64,000 nt of DNA from Microbacterium maritypicum MF109 (GCF_000455825.1 NZ_ATAO01000112.1:1-64000), one strand, 5' to 3'. Positions 34,216 through 50,299 are shown, numbered from the stretch's first letter. A program made the numbers and translations. The notes: generated from the letters alone by a model not told the origin.

Positions 34216-35889
34216 ATGCACCAATCAGTCAAGCGTCGGCGAGGACTCATCGCCGTAACCGGAGCCACGATCGCTGCGCTCGCCCTCGCGGGCTGTGTCG
34301 CCAGCGAGCGTGGTGACGAAGGGTCTGAAGGTTCCGGCGACGTCGACGGCACGTTCGTCTTCGCCGCCTCCTCCGACCCGGCGAGTCTCGACCCCGCCTT
34401 CGCGCAGGACGGCGAGAGCTTCCGCGTCTCGCGTCAGATCTTCGAAGGTCTCGTCGGCACCGAGCCCGGTACCGCCGACCCGGCACCGCTCCTCGCCGAG
34501 TCGTGGGAGTCGTCCGAGGACGGCATGTCCCATACCTTCGAGCTGAAGAAAGACGTCACGTTCCAGGACGGCACGCCGTTCAACGCCGAGGCCGTCTGCG
34601 TGAACTTCGACCGCTGGTTCAACTGGACAGGGCTCGCCGCGTCCGAGGCCTTCGGCTACTACTACAACAAGCTCTTCAAGGGGTACGCCTCGAACGCGGC
34701 GGATGCCGTGTACAAGTCCTGCACCCCCGACGGCGAGAACTCGGTCACGATCGAGCTGAACAAGCCGTTCGCCGGCTTCGTCGCCTCGCTCTCGCTGCCG
34801 GCCTTCGCCATGCAGAGCCCCTCGGCGATGCAGGAGTTCGGCGCGGATGAGGTCAGCGGCTCCGCCGAGGCCCCGCAGCTCTCCGAGTATGCGATGGGTC
34901 ACCCCGTCGGCACCGGGCCCTACGCCTTCGAGGAATGGGCACCGGGCGAGCAGGTCACGCTCAAGTCCTATGACGGGTACTGGGGAGACAAGGGACAGGT
35001 CGACGAGATCATCTTCCGCACGATCGACGACCCGACCGCTCGCCGCCAGGCGCTCGAGTCCGGATCGATCGACGGCTACGACCTGGTCGGCCCCGCTGAT
35101 ACCAAGGCGCTCGAGGACGACGGCTTCACCATGGTGTCGCGTCCGCCGTTCACGATCCTCTACCTCGCCTTCAACCAGGCGGTCCCGGAGCTGCAGGACC
35201 CGAAGGTCCGTGAGGCCCTCTCGTACGCGGTCGACAAGGATGCGCTGATCAGCCAGGTGCTGCCGGAGGGCACGCAGAAGGCGATCGAGTTCGTGCCCGA
35301 GGTCGTCAACGGCTACAACCCCGATGTCACGACCTACGACTACGACCCCGAGAAGGCGAAGTCGCTGCTGGCCGAGGCGGGCTACACCGAGGCGAACCCG
35401 TTGAAGCTCACCTTCAACTACCCGGTCAACGTCTCGCGTCCCTACATGCCGGACCCCGAGCAGATCTTCACGGTGCTGTCGTCCCAGCTCTCCGAGGTCG
35501 GCGTCGAGACCACCCCGGTCTCGGAGGAGTGGGTCGAGTACCTCGACCGCACCACCGGCACCTCGGACCACGGCATCCATCTGCTCGGTTGGACCGGCGA
35601 CTACAACGACACCGACAACTTCGTCGGCGTCTTCTTCGGCCAGCAGAGCTCCGAGTGGGGCTTCGACAACCCCGAGCTGTTCCAGAAGTTGAACGAGGCG
35701 CGCGGCGTCTCCAACCTCGAGGACCAGACGGCGCTCTACGAGGAGATCAACGAGATGGTCGCCCAGTTCATCCCGGGCGTCCCGCTCGCGCACCCGGCGC
35801 CGACCCTGGCGTTCGACCCGCGCGTGAAGAGCTATCCCGCCAGCCCGGTGAACGACGAGGTCTTCACGGACATCGTCCTCACCAAGTAG
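34216..35889 (+). CDS. Family-5 oligopeptide ABC substrate-binding lipoprotein
   Basis: This 557 aa lipoprotein (lipobox LALAGC, Cys27) has the SBP_bac_5 layout: TFVFAASSDPASLDPAF at the N terminus, GTGPYAFEEWAPGEQVTLK in mid-protein and a large three-domain fold. It binds di- or oligopeptides (or nickel/opine-type ligands in relatives) outside the membrane. A GC-rich stem-loop separates it from the permease genes and may let the binding protein be made in excess. Confidence 0.92.
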   Translation: MHQSVKRRRGLIAVTGATIAALALAGCVASERGDEGSEGSGDVDGTFVFAASSDPASLDPAFAQDGESFRVSRQIFEGLVGTEPGTADPAPLLAESWESSEDGMSHTFELKKDVTFQDGTPFNAEAVCVNFDRWFNWTGLAASEAFGYYYNKLFKGYASNAADAVYKSCTPDGENSVTIELNKPFAGFVASLSLPAFAMQSPSAMQEFGADEVSGSAEAPQLSEYAMGHPVGTGPYAFEEWAPGEQVTLKSYDGYWGDKGQVDEIIFRTIDDPTARRQALESGSIDGYDLVGPADTKALEDDGFTMVSRPPFTILYLAFNQAVPELQDPKVREALSYAVDKDALISQVLPEGTQKAIEFVPEVVNGYNPDVTTYDYDPEKAKSLLAEAGYTEANPLKLTFNYPVNVSRPYMPDPEQIFTVLSSQLSEVGVETTPVSEEWVEYLDRTTGTSDHGIHLLGWTGDYNDTDNFVGVFFGQQSSEWGFDNPELFQKLNEARGVSNLEDQTALYEEINEMVAQFIPGVPLAHPAPTLAFDPRVKSYPASPVNDEVFTDIVLTK

Positions 35890-35914
35890 GCCTGACCACC
35901 TGATACGACGCTCT

Positions 35915-35943
35915 CCCGGTCCCGCGCATTCAGCGGGACCGGG
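35915..35943 (+). promoter_or_regulatory. Intergenic stem-loop between binding protein and permeases
   Basis: CCCGGTCCCGC (35915-35925) and GCGGGACCGGG (35933-35943) are perfect 11-base arms with a 7 nt loop. No T-run follows, so partial termination or 3'-end protection of the binding-protein mRNA is the likely role. Confidence 0.55.
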
Positions 35944-35977
35944 GGAACGGCGTACCTTCTGATCGACGGAGATCTTC

Positions 35978-36982
35978 GTGCTGCGCACCATCGGCAGGCG
36001 ACTGCTGTTCCTCATCCCCACCCTGTTCGGGCTCAGCATCCTGCTGTTCGCCTGGGTCAGGGCCCTCCCCGGCGGCCCCGCGGTCGCCCTGCTCGGCGAG
36101 AAGGCCACACCCGAGGCCGTCGCGAGAGTCAACGAGCTCTACGGCTTCGACAAGCCCCTCATCGAGCAGTACTTCATCTGGATCGGACGCCTCCTGCAGG
36201 GAGACTTCGGCACCTCCATCCAGACCAACCGACCGGTGACGGAGGAGTTCCTCCGCCGGTTCCCCGCGACGCTGGAGCTGAGCGTCATGGCGCTCATCTT
36301 CGCGGTGGGCATCGGCATCCCGCTGGGGTACTGGGCCGCCCGCCGCCACGGGAAGTTCACCGACCACGCGTCGGTGGTGCTGAGCCTGATCGGCATCACC
36401 ATCCCGGTGTTCTTCCTCGCGTTCATCCTGAAGTACGTCTTCGCGGTGCAATTGGGATGGCTGCCGTCGGACGGGCGCCAGAATCCACGAATAGACGCGA
36501 CCCATCCCACCGGGTTCTATGTGTGGGACGGCATCATCACCGGCGAGTTCGATGCCGCATGGGATGCGATCCTGCACCTGATCCTCCCGGCGCTCGCGCT
36601 CGGCACCATCCCGCTCGCGATCATCGTCCGCATCACCAGGGCCAGCGTCCTGGAAGTGCAGAACGCCGACTACGTGCGCACCGGCCGCGCGAAGGGTGTC
36701 GGATCGCCGACGTTGCGGAACCGCTTCATCCTGCGCAACGCCATGCTCCCGGTGATCACCACGATCGGCCTGCAGACCGGGCTCCTGATCTCGGGGGCGG
36801 TGCTCACCGAGACGGTGTTCGCCTTCCCCGGAATCGGCTCGTTCCTGGCGAGAGCGATCTTCACCAGGGACTTCCCGGTCCTCCAGGGTTTCATCATCTT
36901 CATCGCGATCGCGTACGCGCTGATCAACCTGGCGGTCGATGTCTCCTACAGCTTCATCGACCCGAGAGTGAGGGTGCAGTGA
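35978..36982 (+). CDS. dppB: Oligopeptide ABC permease DppB/OppB type
   Basis: This 334 aa permease has an N-terminal helix, a long external loop and five further helices. The EAA loop is DYVRTGRAKGVGSPTLRNRFILRNA (about 228-252), and the GLLISGAVLTETVFAFPGIG segment is typical of OppB/DppB. The GTG start at 35978 has a GGAGAT site upstream. The stop overlaps the ATG of a 12-codon mini-ORF that leads to dppC. Confidence 0.93.
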   Translation: MLRTIGRRLLFLIPTLFGLSILLFAWVRALPGGPAVALLGEKATPEAVARVNELYGFDKPLIEQYFIWIGRLLQGDFGTSIQTNRPVTEEFLRRFPATLELSVMALIFAVGIGIPLGYWAARRHGKFTDHASVVLSLIGITIPVFFLAFILKYVFAVQLGWLPSDGRQNPRIDATHPTGFYVWDGIITGEFDAAWDAILHLILPALALGTIPLAIIVRITRASVLEVQNADYVRTGRAKGVGSPTLRNRFILRNAMLPVITTIGLQTGLLISGAVLTETVFAFPGIGSFLARAIFTRDFPVLQGFIIFIAIAYALINLAVDVSYSFIDPRVRVQ

Positions 36983-37020
36983 TGTCCCTCCCCATCGTCC
37001 GAAAGGAGGCGGTCGCATGA
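36982..37020 (+). CDS. Twelve-residue coupling mini-ORF between dppB and dppC
   Basis: The ATG at 36982 overlaps the dppB stop (TGATG). The TGA at 37018-37020 overlaps the dppC ATG (ATGA). The peptide would be MSLPIVRKEAVA. The AAAGGAGG ribosome site for dppC lies inside it. Translational coupling is inferred; the peptide itself need not be functional. Confidence 0.4.
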   Translation: MSLPIVRKEAVA

Positions 37021-37982
37021 CCATCGCGCTCCCGCCCGCCCAGGGCCCCTCCGCGGAGAGCGGCGGCAGCATCGACACCGTCGCCATCGCCCAGGCCGAT
37101 CTGAAGAACGGCTCCGGCGGCTTCTGGCGGGACGTGTTCCGCCGCCTCCGCCGAAACCCGACGGCATGGATCGGCGCGGCCATCGTGGTGGCGTTCCTGC
37201 TCATCGCCGCGCTCGCGCCCCTGATCGCTCCCTACCCGGAGACGGCGCTGCCGGGTGCGAAGTACATCACGCCGACCTACATCCCGGGACCGGGGGAGCT
37301 GCCGCAGTTCCCGCTGGGCCTCGACCGCTTCGGCGGCGACGTGCTGTCCAAGCTCATCTGGGGCGCGCAGGCGTCTCTTATGATCGGGGTCATCTCCACG
37401 GCGATGGGCCTGGTCGGCGGCATGATCCTCGGCCTGCTCGCCGGCACGTTCGGCGGCTGGGTCGACACGCTCATCATGCGCATCGTCGACATCATCCTCT
37501 CGGTGCCGAACCTGCTGCTGGCGGTGTCGATCGCCGCGATCCTCGGGCAGACCCCGTTCGCCATCATGATCGCGATCGGGGCCTCCCAGGTGCCGATCTT
37601 CGCCCGGCTGCTGCGCGCCTCCATGCTGCAGCAGCGCTCCAGCGACTACGTGCTCTCGGCGCAGACGCTCGGTCTGGGTCGCGGCAAGATCACCATGTCG
37701 CACGTGCTGCCGAACGCGATCGGACCCGTGATCGTTCAGGGCACCCTGACGCTCGCCACCGCGGTCATCGATGCGGCGGCGCTGTCGTTCCTCGGCCTCG
37801 GCGGCGGACGGCCCGAGACGGCGGAGTGGGGGCGCATGCTCACCTACGCGCAGGCCGAGCTCGCCATCGCGCCCTGGCTCGCCTTCCTCCCCGGTATCTG
37901 CATCGCCGTCACGGCGCTCGGCTTCACCCTGCTGGGTGAAGCGCTGCGCGAGGCGATGGACCCCCGGACGAGGGCGCGATGA
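37017..37982 (+). CDS. dppC: Oligopeptide ABC permease DppC/OppC type
   Basis: This 321 aa partner of DppB has a cytoplasmic N terminus of about 50 residues, then six helices. The motif FRRLRRNPTAWIGAAIV and the EAA loop DYVLSAQTLGLGRGKITMSHVLPN are characteristic of OppC/DppC. A strong AAAGGAGG lies 7 nt upstream. The stop overlaps a possible ATG of the ATPase gene. Confidence 0.93.
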   Translation: MTIALPPAQGPSAESGGSIDTVAIAQADLKNGSGGFWRDVFRRLRRNPTAWIGAAIVVAFLLIAALAPLIAPYPETALPGAKYITPTYIPGPGELPQFPLGLDRFGGDVLSKLIWGAQASLMIGVISTAMGLVGGMILGLLAGTFGGWVDTLIMRIVDIILSVPNLLLAVSIAAILGQTPFAIMIAIGASQVPIFARLLRASMLQQRSSDYVLSAQTLGLGRGKITMSHVLPNAIGPVIVQGTLTLATAVIDAAALSFLGLGGGRPETAEWGRMLTYAQAELAIAPWLAFLPGICIAVTALGFTLLGEALREAMDPRTRAR

Positions 37983-39697
37983 ACGCGCGGGACGACGGTG
38001 CCGTGAGCGCCGCGAAGGAGAAGCAGATGTCGACCGAACCGTTGCTGTCGGTCCAGGGACTGGCCGTGGACTTCGCCACCATGGACGGCGTCGTGCACGC
38101 CGTCGAAGGCGTCGACCTCGAGATCCGTCCCGGCGAGACCGTCGCGATCGTGGGGGAGTCCGGCTCGGGCAAGTCCACCACCGCGATGGCCATCATCGGA
38201 CTGCTCGCCGGGGGAGGCCGGATCGCGTCCGGCAGCATCCGGCTCGACGGCAAGGAGATCTCGCGGTCACCCGAGCACGAACTGCGCACGATCCGCGGTC
38301 GTGACATCGGTCTCGTGCCGCAGGACCCGATGTCGAACCTGAACCCGGTGGCGAAGATCGGCACGCAGGTGGCGGAGACGCTGCTCGCGCATGGCCTCGC
38401 CACCCGACAGAACGTGCAGGCGAAGGTGGTCGAGGCGCTGACCGCCGCGGGCCTTCCCGATCCGGCGCGGCGGGCGAAGCAGTACCCGCACGAGTTCTCC
38501 GGCGGCATGCGCCAGCGTGCGCTCATCGCGATCGGTCTGGCGTGCAAGCCGCGACTGCTGATCGCCGACGAGCCCACCAGCGCGCTCGACGTCACGGTGC
38601 AGCAGACGATCCTCGATCAGATCGGGCAGATGACGCGCGAGCTGGGCACGGCGGTGCTGCTCATCACGCACGACCTGGGCCTCGCCGCCGAGCGTGCGGA
38701 GCGGGTGATCGTGATGCACCGCGGCAAGGTGGTGGAGCAGGGCGATGCGCGCCAGATCCTGGAGGACCCGCAGCATCCGTACACGCAGTCGCTCGTGAAG
38801 GCGGCCCCGTCCGTCGCGGCGGCACGCCTGCGACCCGAGGCCTTCCGGACCCGGGAACGGGCGGCCGATGCCGTCGCTGCTGCCGATGCCGTCGTCGAGG
38901 CGGCCCCCGCGGACAACATCGTCGAGATCGAGAATCTCACCAAGGTGTACCCGGTGCGGGGCCGCGGCGAGGATTTCGTGGCCGTCGACGACGTGTCGCT
39001 GGTGATCCCGCGCGGGGAGACGGTCGCGATCGTGGGCGAGTCGGGTTCCGGCAAGACCACGACCGCGCGGATGCTGCTGAAGGTGATCGAGCCGACGAGC
39101 GGGCTGATCCGCTACGAGGGCAAGGACATCGCGTCGCTGAGCCGGGCGGAGACGAAGGAGTTCCGGCAGCAGGTGCAGCCGATCTTCCAGGATCCGTACT
39201 CGAGCCTGAACCCGATGTTCACGATCGAGCGCCTGATCGCCGAGCCGCTGGAGTTCTACAAGCGGGGGAGCGGCGCCGATCGGCGCAAGCGCGTGCGGCA
39301 GCTGCTCGACGACGTGGCCCTGCCGCAGTCGATGCTGCGGCGGTATCCGTCCGAGCTGTCCGGCGGCCAGCGACAGCGTGTCGCGATCGCACGGGCTCTC
39401 GCCCTCTCGCCGGATCTGATCGTCTGCGACGAGCCGGTGTCGGCGCTGGACGTGCTGGTGCAAGACCAGATCCTGAAGCTGCTCGGCGACCTGCAGCGGG
39501 AGTACGGCCTGAGCTACCTGTTCATCTCGCACGACCTCGCGGTGGTGCGGCTGATCAGCGACTACGTGTGCGTCATGAAGGACGGCAGGCTCGTGGAGGC
39601 GGCGACGTCGGAGGAGATCTTCACGAATCCCCGTGACCCGTACACGCGGCGTCTGCTGGCGTCGATCCCCGGCAACGAGCTGGGCATCGCGTCCTGA
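37979..39697 (+). CDS. Fused DppD-DppF type ABC ATPase
   Basis: This 572 aa protein has two complete nucleotide-binding domains joined by an Ala-rich linker (about residues 285-320). Each has its Walker A (GESGSGKST, GESGSGKTT), signature (FSGGMRQR, LSGGQRQR) and Walker B (LLIADEPTSALD, LIVCDEPVSALD). It powers the preceding permeases. Two starts are possible: the ATG at 37979 (ATGA overlap with dppC) or the ATG at 38027, which has a better GAAGGAG site. The first domain begins after residue 17 in either case. Confidence 0.92.
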   Translation: MNARDDGAVSAAKEKQMSTEPLLSVQGLAVDFATMDGVVHAVEGVDLEIRPGETVAIVGESGSGKSTTAMAIIGLLAGGGRIASGSIRLDGKEISRSPEHELRTIRGRDIGLVPQDPMSNLNPVAKIGTQVAETLLAHGLATRQNVQAKVVEALTAAGLPDPARRAKQYPHEFSGGMRQRALIAIGLACKPRLLIADEPTSALDVTVQQTILDQIGQMTRELGTAVLLITHDLGLAAERAERVIVMHRGKVVEQGDARQILEDPQHPYTQSLVKAAPSVAAARLRPEAFRTRERAADAVAAADAVVEAAPADNIVEIENLTKVYPVRGRGEDFVAVDDVSLVIPRGETVAIVGESGSGKTTTARMLLKVIEPTSGLIRYEGKDIASLSRAETKEFRQQVQPIFQDPYSSLNPMFTIERLIAEPLEFYKRGSGADRRKRVRQLLDDVALPQSMLRRYPSELSGGQRQRVAIARALALSPDLIVCDEPVSALDVLVQDQILKLLGDLQREYGLSYLFISHDLAVVRLISDYVCVMKDGRLVEAATSEEIFTNPRDPYTRRLLASIPGNELGIAS

Positions 39698-39706
39698 GAT
39701 CACCTC

Positions 39707-39749
39707 CTCCGATCGCCGGGCCGCATGTGTTCCGGTCCGGCGATCGGAG
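39707..39749 (+). terminator. Terminator hairpin of the peptide ABC operon
   Basis: Thirteen-base perfect arms (39707-39719 with 39737-39749) extend by three more pairs, one of them G-U, to leave an 11 nt loop. No T-run follows, as is common in high-GC Actinobacteria. Confidence 0.65.
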
Positions 39750-39788
39750 ACTCATACCGCAGCTTCCGAGATTGGTCAAGGACTGCGC

Positions 39789-39817
39789 TTGCCATGTCGC
39801 ATAATCGTGCGTATAGT
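39789..39817 (+). promoter_or_regulatory. rpoBC promoter
   Basis: -35 TTGCCA (39789-39794), an exact 17 nt spacer and -10 TATAGT (39812-39817) give a strong vegetative promoter. The transcript would start near 39824 with a leader of about 120 nt. Confidence 0.72.
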
Positions 39818-39942
39818 TAGTAGTTGCGCTCGTTTCTCCCTGCCCTCATATGGTGGTCGGCATCTGTCGAGTTCCCGGGCGCACACTCCACCTGACGACA
39901 AAGGAATCGAGAAGCCCTGCGGGGCTCACGGAGGTTATTCCC

Positions 39943-43446
<3,504 letters not shown>

Positions 43447-43454
43447 TCCTTCGG

Positions 43455-43480
43455 GGGCCCGGGACACGCGTTCCGGGCCC
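43455..43480 (+). promoter_or_regulatory. Stem-loop in the rpoB-rpoC gap
   Basis: GGGCCCGG and CCGGGCCC are perfect 8-base arms with a 10 nt loop, without a T-run. It may be a processing or partial-termination site. Confidence 0.45.
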
Positions 43481-43525
43481 ACCGAAGCAGACTTCTCAAA
43501 AAGAATTTCCGACACAGGAGAACTA

Positions 43526-47401
<3,876 letters not shown>

Positions 47402-47435
47402 TCGAGGCGAGAGCCGCAGTACTGAGTACTGAATG

Positions 47436-47476
47436 ACGCAGAAGGCCCCAGGCGACTCGCCTGGGGCCTTCTGCGT
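47436..47476 (+). terminator. rpoBC terminator hairpin
   Basis: Twenty-base perfect inverted repeat (47436-47455 with 47457-47476) containing AGAAGGCCCCAGGCG, starting 35 nt after the rpoC stop. There is no T-run after it. It could act on both strands. Confidence 0.75.
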
Positions 47477-47499
47477 GCCCGGCGGTGTGCGACGTGGCG

Positions 47500-47558
47500 C
47501 GAGTGCACGGGAAGCTGCCGAGCGCACGGGTGACGTGTGTCGCCGAGCCGTGCACTCG
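47500..47558. repeat. Intergenic inverted repeat with GTGCACGG units
   Basis: CGAGTGCACGG (47500-47510) and CCGTGCACTCG (47548-47558) are perfect 11-base arms separated by 37 nt. Partial copies GCGCACGG and CCGTGCAG lie within and just after. The region 47402-47613 has no supported gene. Confidence 0.6.
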
Positions 47559-47613
47559 TCGAGAAGCCGTGCAGTCGGCGGAGGATCCTGACACGCGCGG
47601 AGCGCGTTGGACG

Positions 47614-47748
47614 TCAGCCGAAGATGTGCTCCACGATGCTCGAGGTGTAACCGGTCGGCGCGAGGTTCGTGTAGCGCGTGTCGATGAGCACATCGCGAAC
47701 GACGAGGAGGAGGAACGCGGCGGCAGCGCCGGCGAGTCGGGGCTTCAT
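47614..47748 (-). CDS. Possible small membrane protein, 44 aa
   Basis: From ATG 47748 the frame encodes one hydrophobic helix (AGAAAAFLLLVVRDVL, about residues 6-21) and a polar tail with YTNLAPTGYTSSIVEHIF. A weak GTGGAC precedes the start. The frame is open further upstream but overlaps the divergent kinase gene. Its 3' end lies 137 nt from the rpoBC terminator. No family is recognised, and this is a moderate call based on composition. Confidence 0.4.
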   Translation of the reverse strand: MKPRLAGAAAAFLLLVVRDVLIDTRYTNLAPTGYTSSIVEHIFG

Positions 47749-47823
47749 GTCCACACCGTACTGCTCGTCGGCGGCGCGACGGGAGAGGAACGCGATGCAG
47801 CCCGTCGGTGCACGGCGCCACGA

Positions 47824-47829
47824 TAGTGT
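47824..47829 (+). promoter_or_regulatory. -10 box for the PfkB kinase gene at 47836
   Basis: TAGTGT ends 6 nt before the GTG at 47836. Confidence 0.5.
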
Positions 47830-47835
47830 CGGCGG

Positions 47836-48765
47836 GTGAGCAATCAGACTTCTTCCGCCGGTTCCGTTGTCGTGATCGGCGATGCCTTGATCGATGAGAT
47901 CCGCGACGATTCCGGCGTCCGCGAGCTCGTGGGCGGTGCGGCACTCAACGTCGCCGTCGGACTGCGGCGGCTGGGAGTCGAGACGACGCTGATCGCCATG
48001 GTCGGGGAGGACGAGGCAGGCGCGCACATCCGCGAGTACCTGTCCGACCACGGTGTGCGCCTGATAGGGAGTGAGGCCCCCCTCGGCTCGTCCCGCGCGA
48101 TCGTGCAGCGGGCGGCCGACGGCGAACCGCAGTACGTCTTCAACGAGGCCGCCCAGAGACGCAGCATCCGATACTCCGACGACGCTCGTCAGGCGATCGC
48201 CGACGCCGGGCTCGTCGCGATCAGCTGCTTCCCCTTCGATGAGCCGGCGGAGGTCGACGCACTGCGCGATGCCCTGGGAGACGCACGCGTCGCGATCGAT
48301 CCCAACCCGCGCGCCGGGATGCTCAGCGACCGGGAGGAGTTCGTCCGCGGATTCGAACAGCTCGTGGCTTCGGCTGCCATCGTCAAGGTCGGTGCGGATG
48401 ATGCGGCGATCCTCTACGACGGTGACCTCGACGCGCTGCGTGCGCGCCTGCGGGACCTCGGTGCTGCGGCTGTCCTCGCGACCGCGGGTGCCGACGGCGC
48501 CACGATCGACGCGGATGCCGGCATCGTCTCCGCCCCCATCGCGCAGCTTCCCGGCGCGGTGATCGACACCGTCGGCGCGGGGGATGCGACTCTCGCCGCC
48601 GTCGCAGAGGGCCTGGTCACAGCGTCTCCGTCCGACCTGGGGGAGTGGCGCGCACTGCTGCTGCGCGCGATGGATGTCGCCGCCGCGACCTGTCGCGCAG
48701 AGGGCGGACTCCTGCGGACGCCCGAGTCGCTGGAGGCGTCCGGTCGCGGCGTGAGCGGCAGCTGA
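47836..48765 (+). CDS. PfkB-family carbohydrate kinase (fructokinase/ribokinase-like)
   Basis: This 309 aa kinase opens with VVVIGDALIDEI and VGGAALNVAVGLRRLG, the PfkB N-terminal substrate motif. It carries TLIAMVGEDEAGAHIREYL and ends with the ATP-binding AVIDTVGAGDATLAAVAEG, with the catalytic Asp in GAGD. Fructose or a related ketose is the commonest substrate for this pattern but is not proven. It is a single-gene unit followed by tRNA-Tyr. Confidence 0.87.
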   Translation: MSNQTSSAGSVVVIGDALIDEIRDDSGVRELVGGAALNVAVGLRRLGVETTLIAMVGEDEAGAHIREYLSDHGVRLIGSEAPLGSSRAIVQRAADGEPQYVFNEAAQRRSIRYSDDARQAIADAGLVAISCFPFDEPAEVDALRDALGDARVAIDPNPRAGMLSDREEFVRGFEQLVASAAIVKVGADDAAILYDGDLDALRARLRDLGAAAVLATAGADGATIDADAGIVSAPIAQLPGAVIDTVGAGDATLAAVAEGLVTASPSDLGEWRALLLRAMDVAAATCRAEGGLLRTPESLEASGRGVSGS

Positions 48766-48774
48766 CGGTCCGAT

Positions 48775-48803
48775 TTCTTGCACCCGCCTCCGACAGGTAT
48801 GCT
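48775..48803 (+). promoter_or_regulatory. tRNA-Tyr promoter
   Basis: TTCTTG (48775-48780), a 17 nt spacer and TATGCT (48798-48803), about 48 nt before the mature tRNA. Confidence 0.55.
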
Positions 48804-48851
48804 TGTCTCTCGTGCCCCCGGTTGGCTGTCGAAGTCGGACGGGTGCGCTCT

Positions 48852-48936
48852 GGCGAGTTACCCAAGCGGCCAAAGGGATCTGACTGTAAATCAGACTGCT
48901 CTGCATTCGGGGGTTCGAATCCCTCACTCGCCACCA
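48852..48936 (+). tRNA. tRNA-Tyr (GTA)
   Basis: Acceptor GGCGAGT pairs with ACTCGCC, the anticodon stem TCTGA/TCAGA frames loop CTGTAAA with anticodon GTA at 48886-48888, and a long class II variable arm is present. The T loop is TTCGAAT. CCA is encoded at 48934-48936. Confidence 0.95.
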
Positions 48937-49086
48937 TCACCTCCGCGGAAGACTGCGGAAATCCGAGGGCCCACGCGATCACCGCGGGGGCCTTCTCTCA
49001 TCCCCGCCTCCCGGATGTCGCCACCATGAATATGGTGGTCACATGCTCCAGACGATCCGCGCCCGCGTCGACCTCGGAGAGCGACC

Positions 49087-49722
49087 ATGAGCGCCCCCGC
49101 CGGGTGGTACACCGATGACCAGGGTGCGACGCGATGGTGGGACGGATCCCGATGGGATGGCGAGGCGCCGACCCCCGTGACGTCGGGAGAGTCCCCGTCG
49201 GTCCCGGAGGGAACGAGCGCGAACACCGTATGGGTGTGGCTGATCGTGCTCCTCCCGGTGCTCAGCGCGATCGCCGCCATCGGATACCTGGTGCAGATGC
49301 AGCAGGGGATGTTCGACATGCTCGCCGTCGTCCCGCTGGACGGCTCGTCGTCTCTCGACGTGGAGAGATTCATCGCCGCGGAGATCAACGCCTTCCTCAC
49401 GCCGTGGTACCTGGTCCTGACGCTGTCGGGCTGGACGATCTACGGGCTCTCCGTCTGGTTCGCCGCCCTCGATGCCCGCGAGCTCGCCGGCCGAGGGTTC
49501 TCCCGACCTTTCCCCTGGGCGTGGACCTTCTTGTCCTCTCTCGTCTACGTGATCGGTCGTCATGTCGTGGTCCGTCGACGGGGAGGACGGGGGTCGACAC
49601 CGCTGATCGTGATGATCGCCATCCAGGTCGTCTTTCTTCTCGCGGCGTCCGTCTGGGCATCGGTGTTCGCGGCTCAGCTGTTCGAGACGGTCTTCTCGAT
49701 GGTCACGATGCGGCGGATGTGA
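49087..49722 (+). CDS. DUF2510 membrane protein
   Basis: This 211 aa protein has an N-terminal DUF2510 motif (PAGWYTDDQGATRWWDGSRWDG, residues 4-25), a module common in actinobacterial membrane proteins. Four hydrophobic helices follow (about 52-72, 100-125, 150-165 and 175-200). The ATG has a GGAGAG site. Function is unknown; the WYxD/RWWDG module may bind partner proteins at the membrane. Confidence 0.78.
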   Translation: MSAPAGWYTDDQGATRWWDGSRWDGEAPTPVTSGESPSVPEGTSANTVWVWLIVLLPVLSAIAAIGYLVQMQQGMFDMLAVVPLDGSSSLDVERFIAAEINAFLTPWYLVLTLSGWTIYGLSVWFAALDARELAGRGFSRPFPWAWTFLSSLVYVIGRHVVVRRRGGRGSTPLIVMIAIQVVFLLAASVWASVFAAQLFETVFSMVTMRRM

Positions 49723-49749
49723 CGTGGCCCCGCGAGTGCGAACGGTTCA

Positions 49750-49755
49750 TAGACT
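49750..49755 (+). promoter_or_regulatory. -10 box for the FBP-domain gene
   Basis: TAGACT ends 6 nt before the ATG at 49762. Confidence 0.5.
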
Positions 49756-49761
49756 GGACTG

Positions 49762-50253
49762 ATGCGACCGCTCACCGAAGCCGAAGTCCGGGCCTCGTTC
49801 GTCAATGCGGATGCCGACGAACTGCGCCTCATGGAGATGCCGCACGACTTCCTCCTCGTCGACTGGGACTATCTCGACTTCTTCGCCTGGCAGGATCCCG
49901 GCGCGAGTCGCCGTGGCTATGTGCTGATCCCGCACGACGAGGAGATCGTCGGTATCGTGCTGCGCGCGACGGATCCCGGACGTGCGCGTTCGGGCATGTG
50001 CAACATCTGTCACACGATGCAGCCCGGCAATCAGGTCGCGCTCCTCTCCGCACGTCGGGCGGGGGAGGCGGGGAAGCGCGGCGACTCGTTCGGCACCTAC
50101 ATGTGCGCCGACCTCTCCTGCCACGAGAACGTGCGTCTCGCCCACCCGCTCGCACCGAACGAGGTCAGGACTCCGGGGCAGGTCGACTTCCGCCTCGACG
50201 GCACGCGTCGCCGAATGGAGAGCTTCGTCTCGCAGGTCTGGGAGCGGGTCTGA
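49762..50253 (+). CDS. FBP-type treble-clef zinc-finger protein
   Basis: This 163 aa protein resembles the C-terminal treble-clef domain of EF-G-binding (FusB-type, FBP) proteins. It has C-N-I-C near residue 78 (SGMCNICHTMQPG) and C-x4-C near residue 115 (YMCADLSCHENVRL), which would hold one zinc. FusB proteins rescue EF-G stalled by fusidic acid. Stand-alone homologues are widespread in Actinobacteria, and a resistance role here is only an inference. Confidence 0.78.
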   Translation: MRPLTEAEVRASFVNADADELRLMEMPHDFLLVDWDYLDFFAWQDPGASRRGYVLIPHDEEIVGIVLRATDPGRARSGMCNICHTMQPGNQVALLSARRAGEAGKRGDSFGTYMCADLSCHENVRLAHPLAPNEVRTPGQVDFRLDGTRRRMESFVSQVWERV

Positions 50254-50299
50254 TCGCGGTTACGCTGGTCCCACACGTCCTGCGCTCGAAGGAGAAGCC

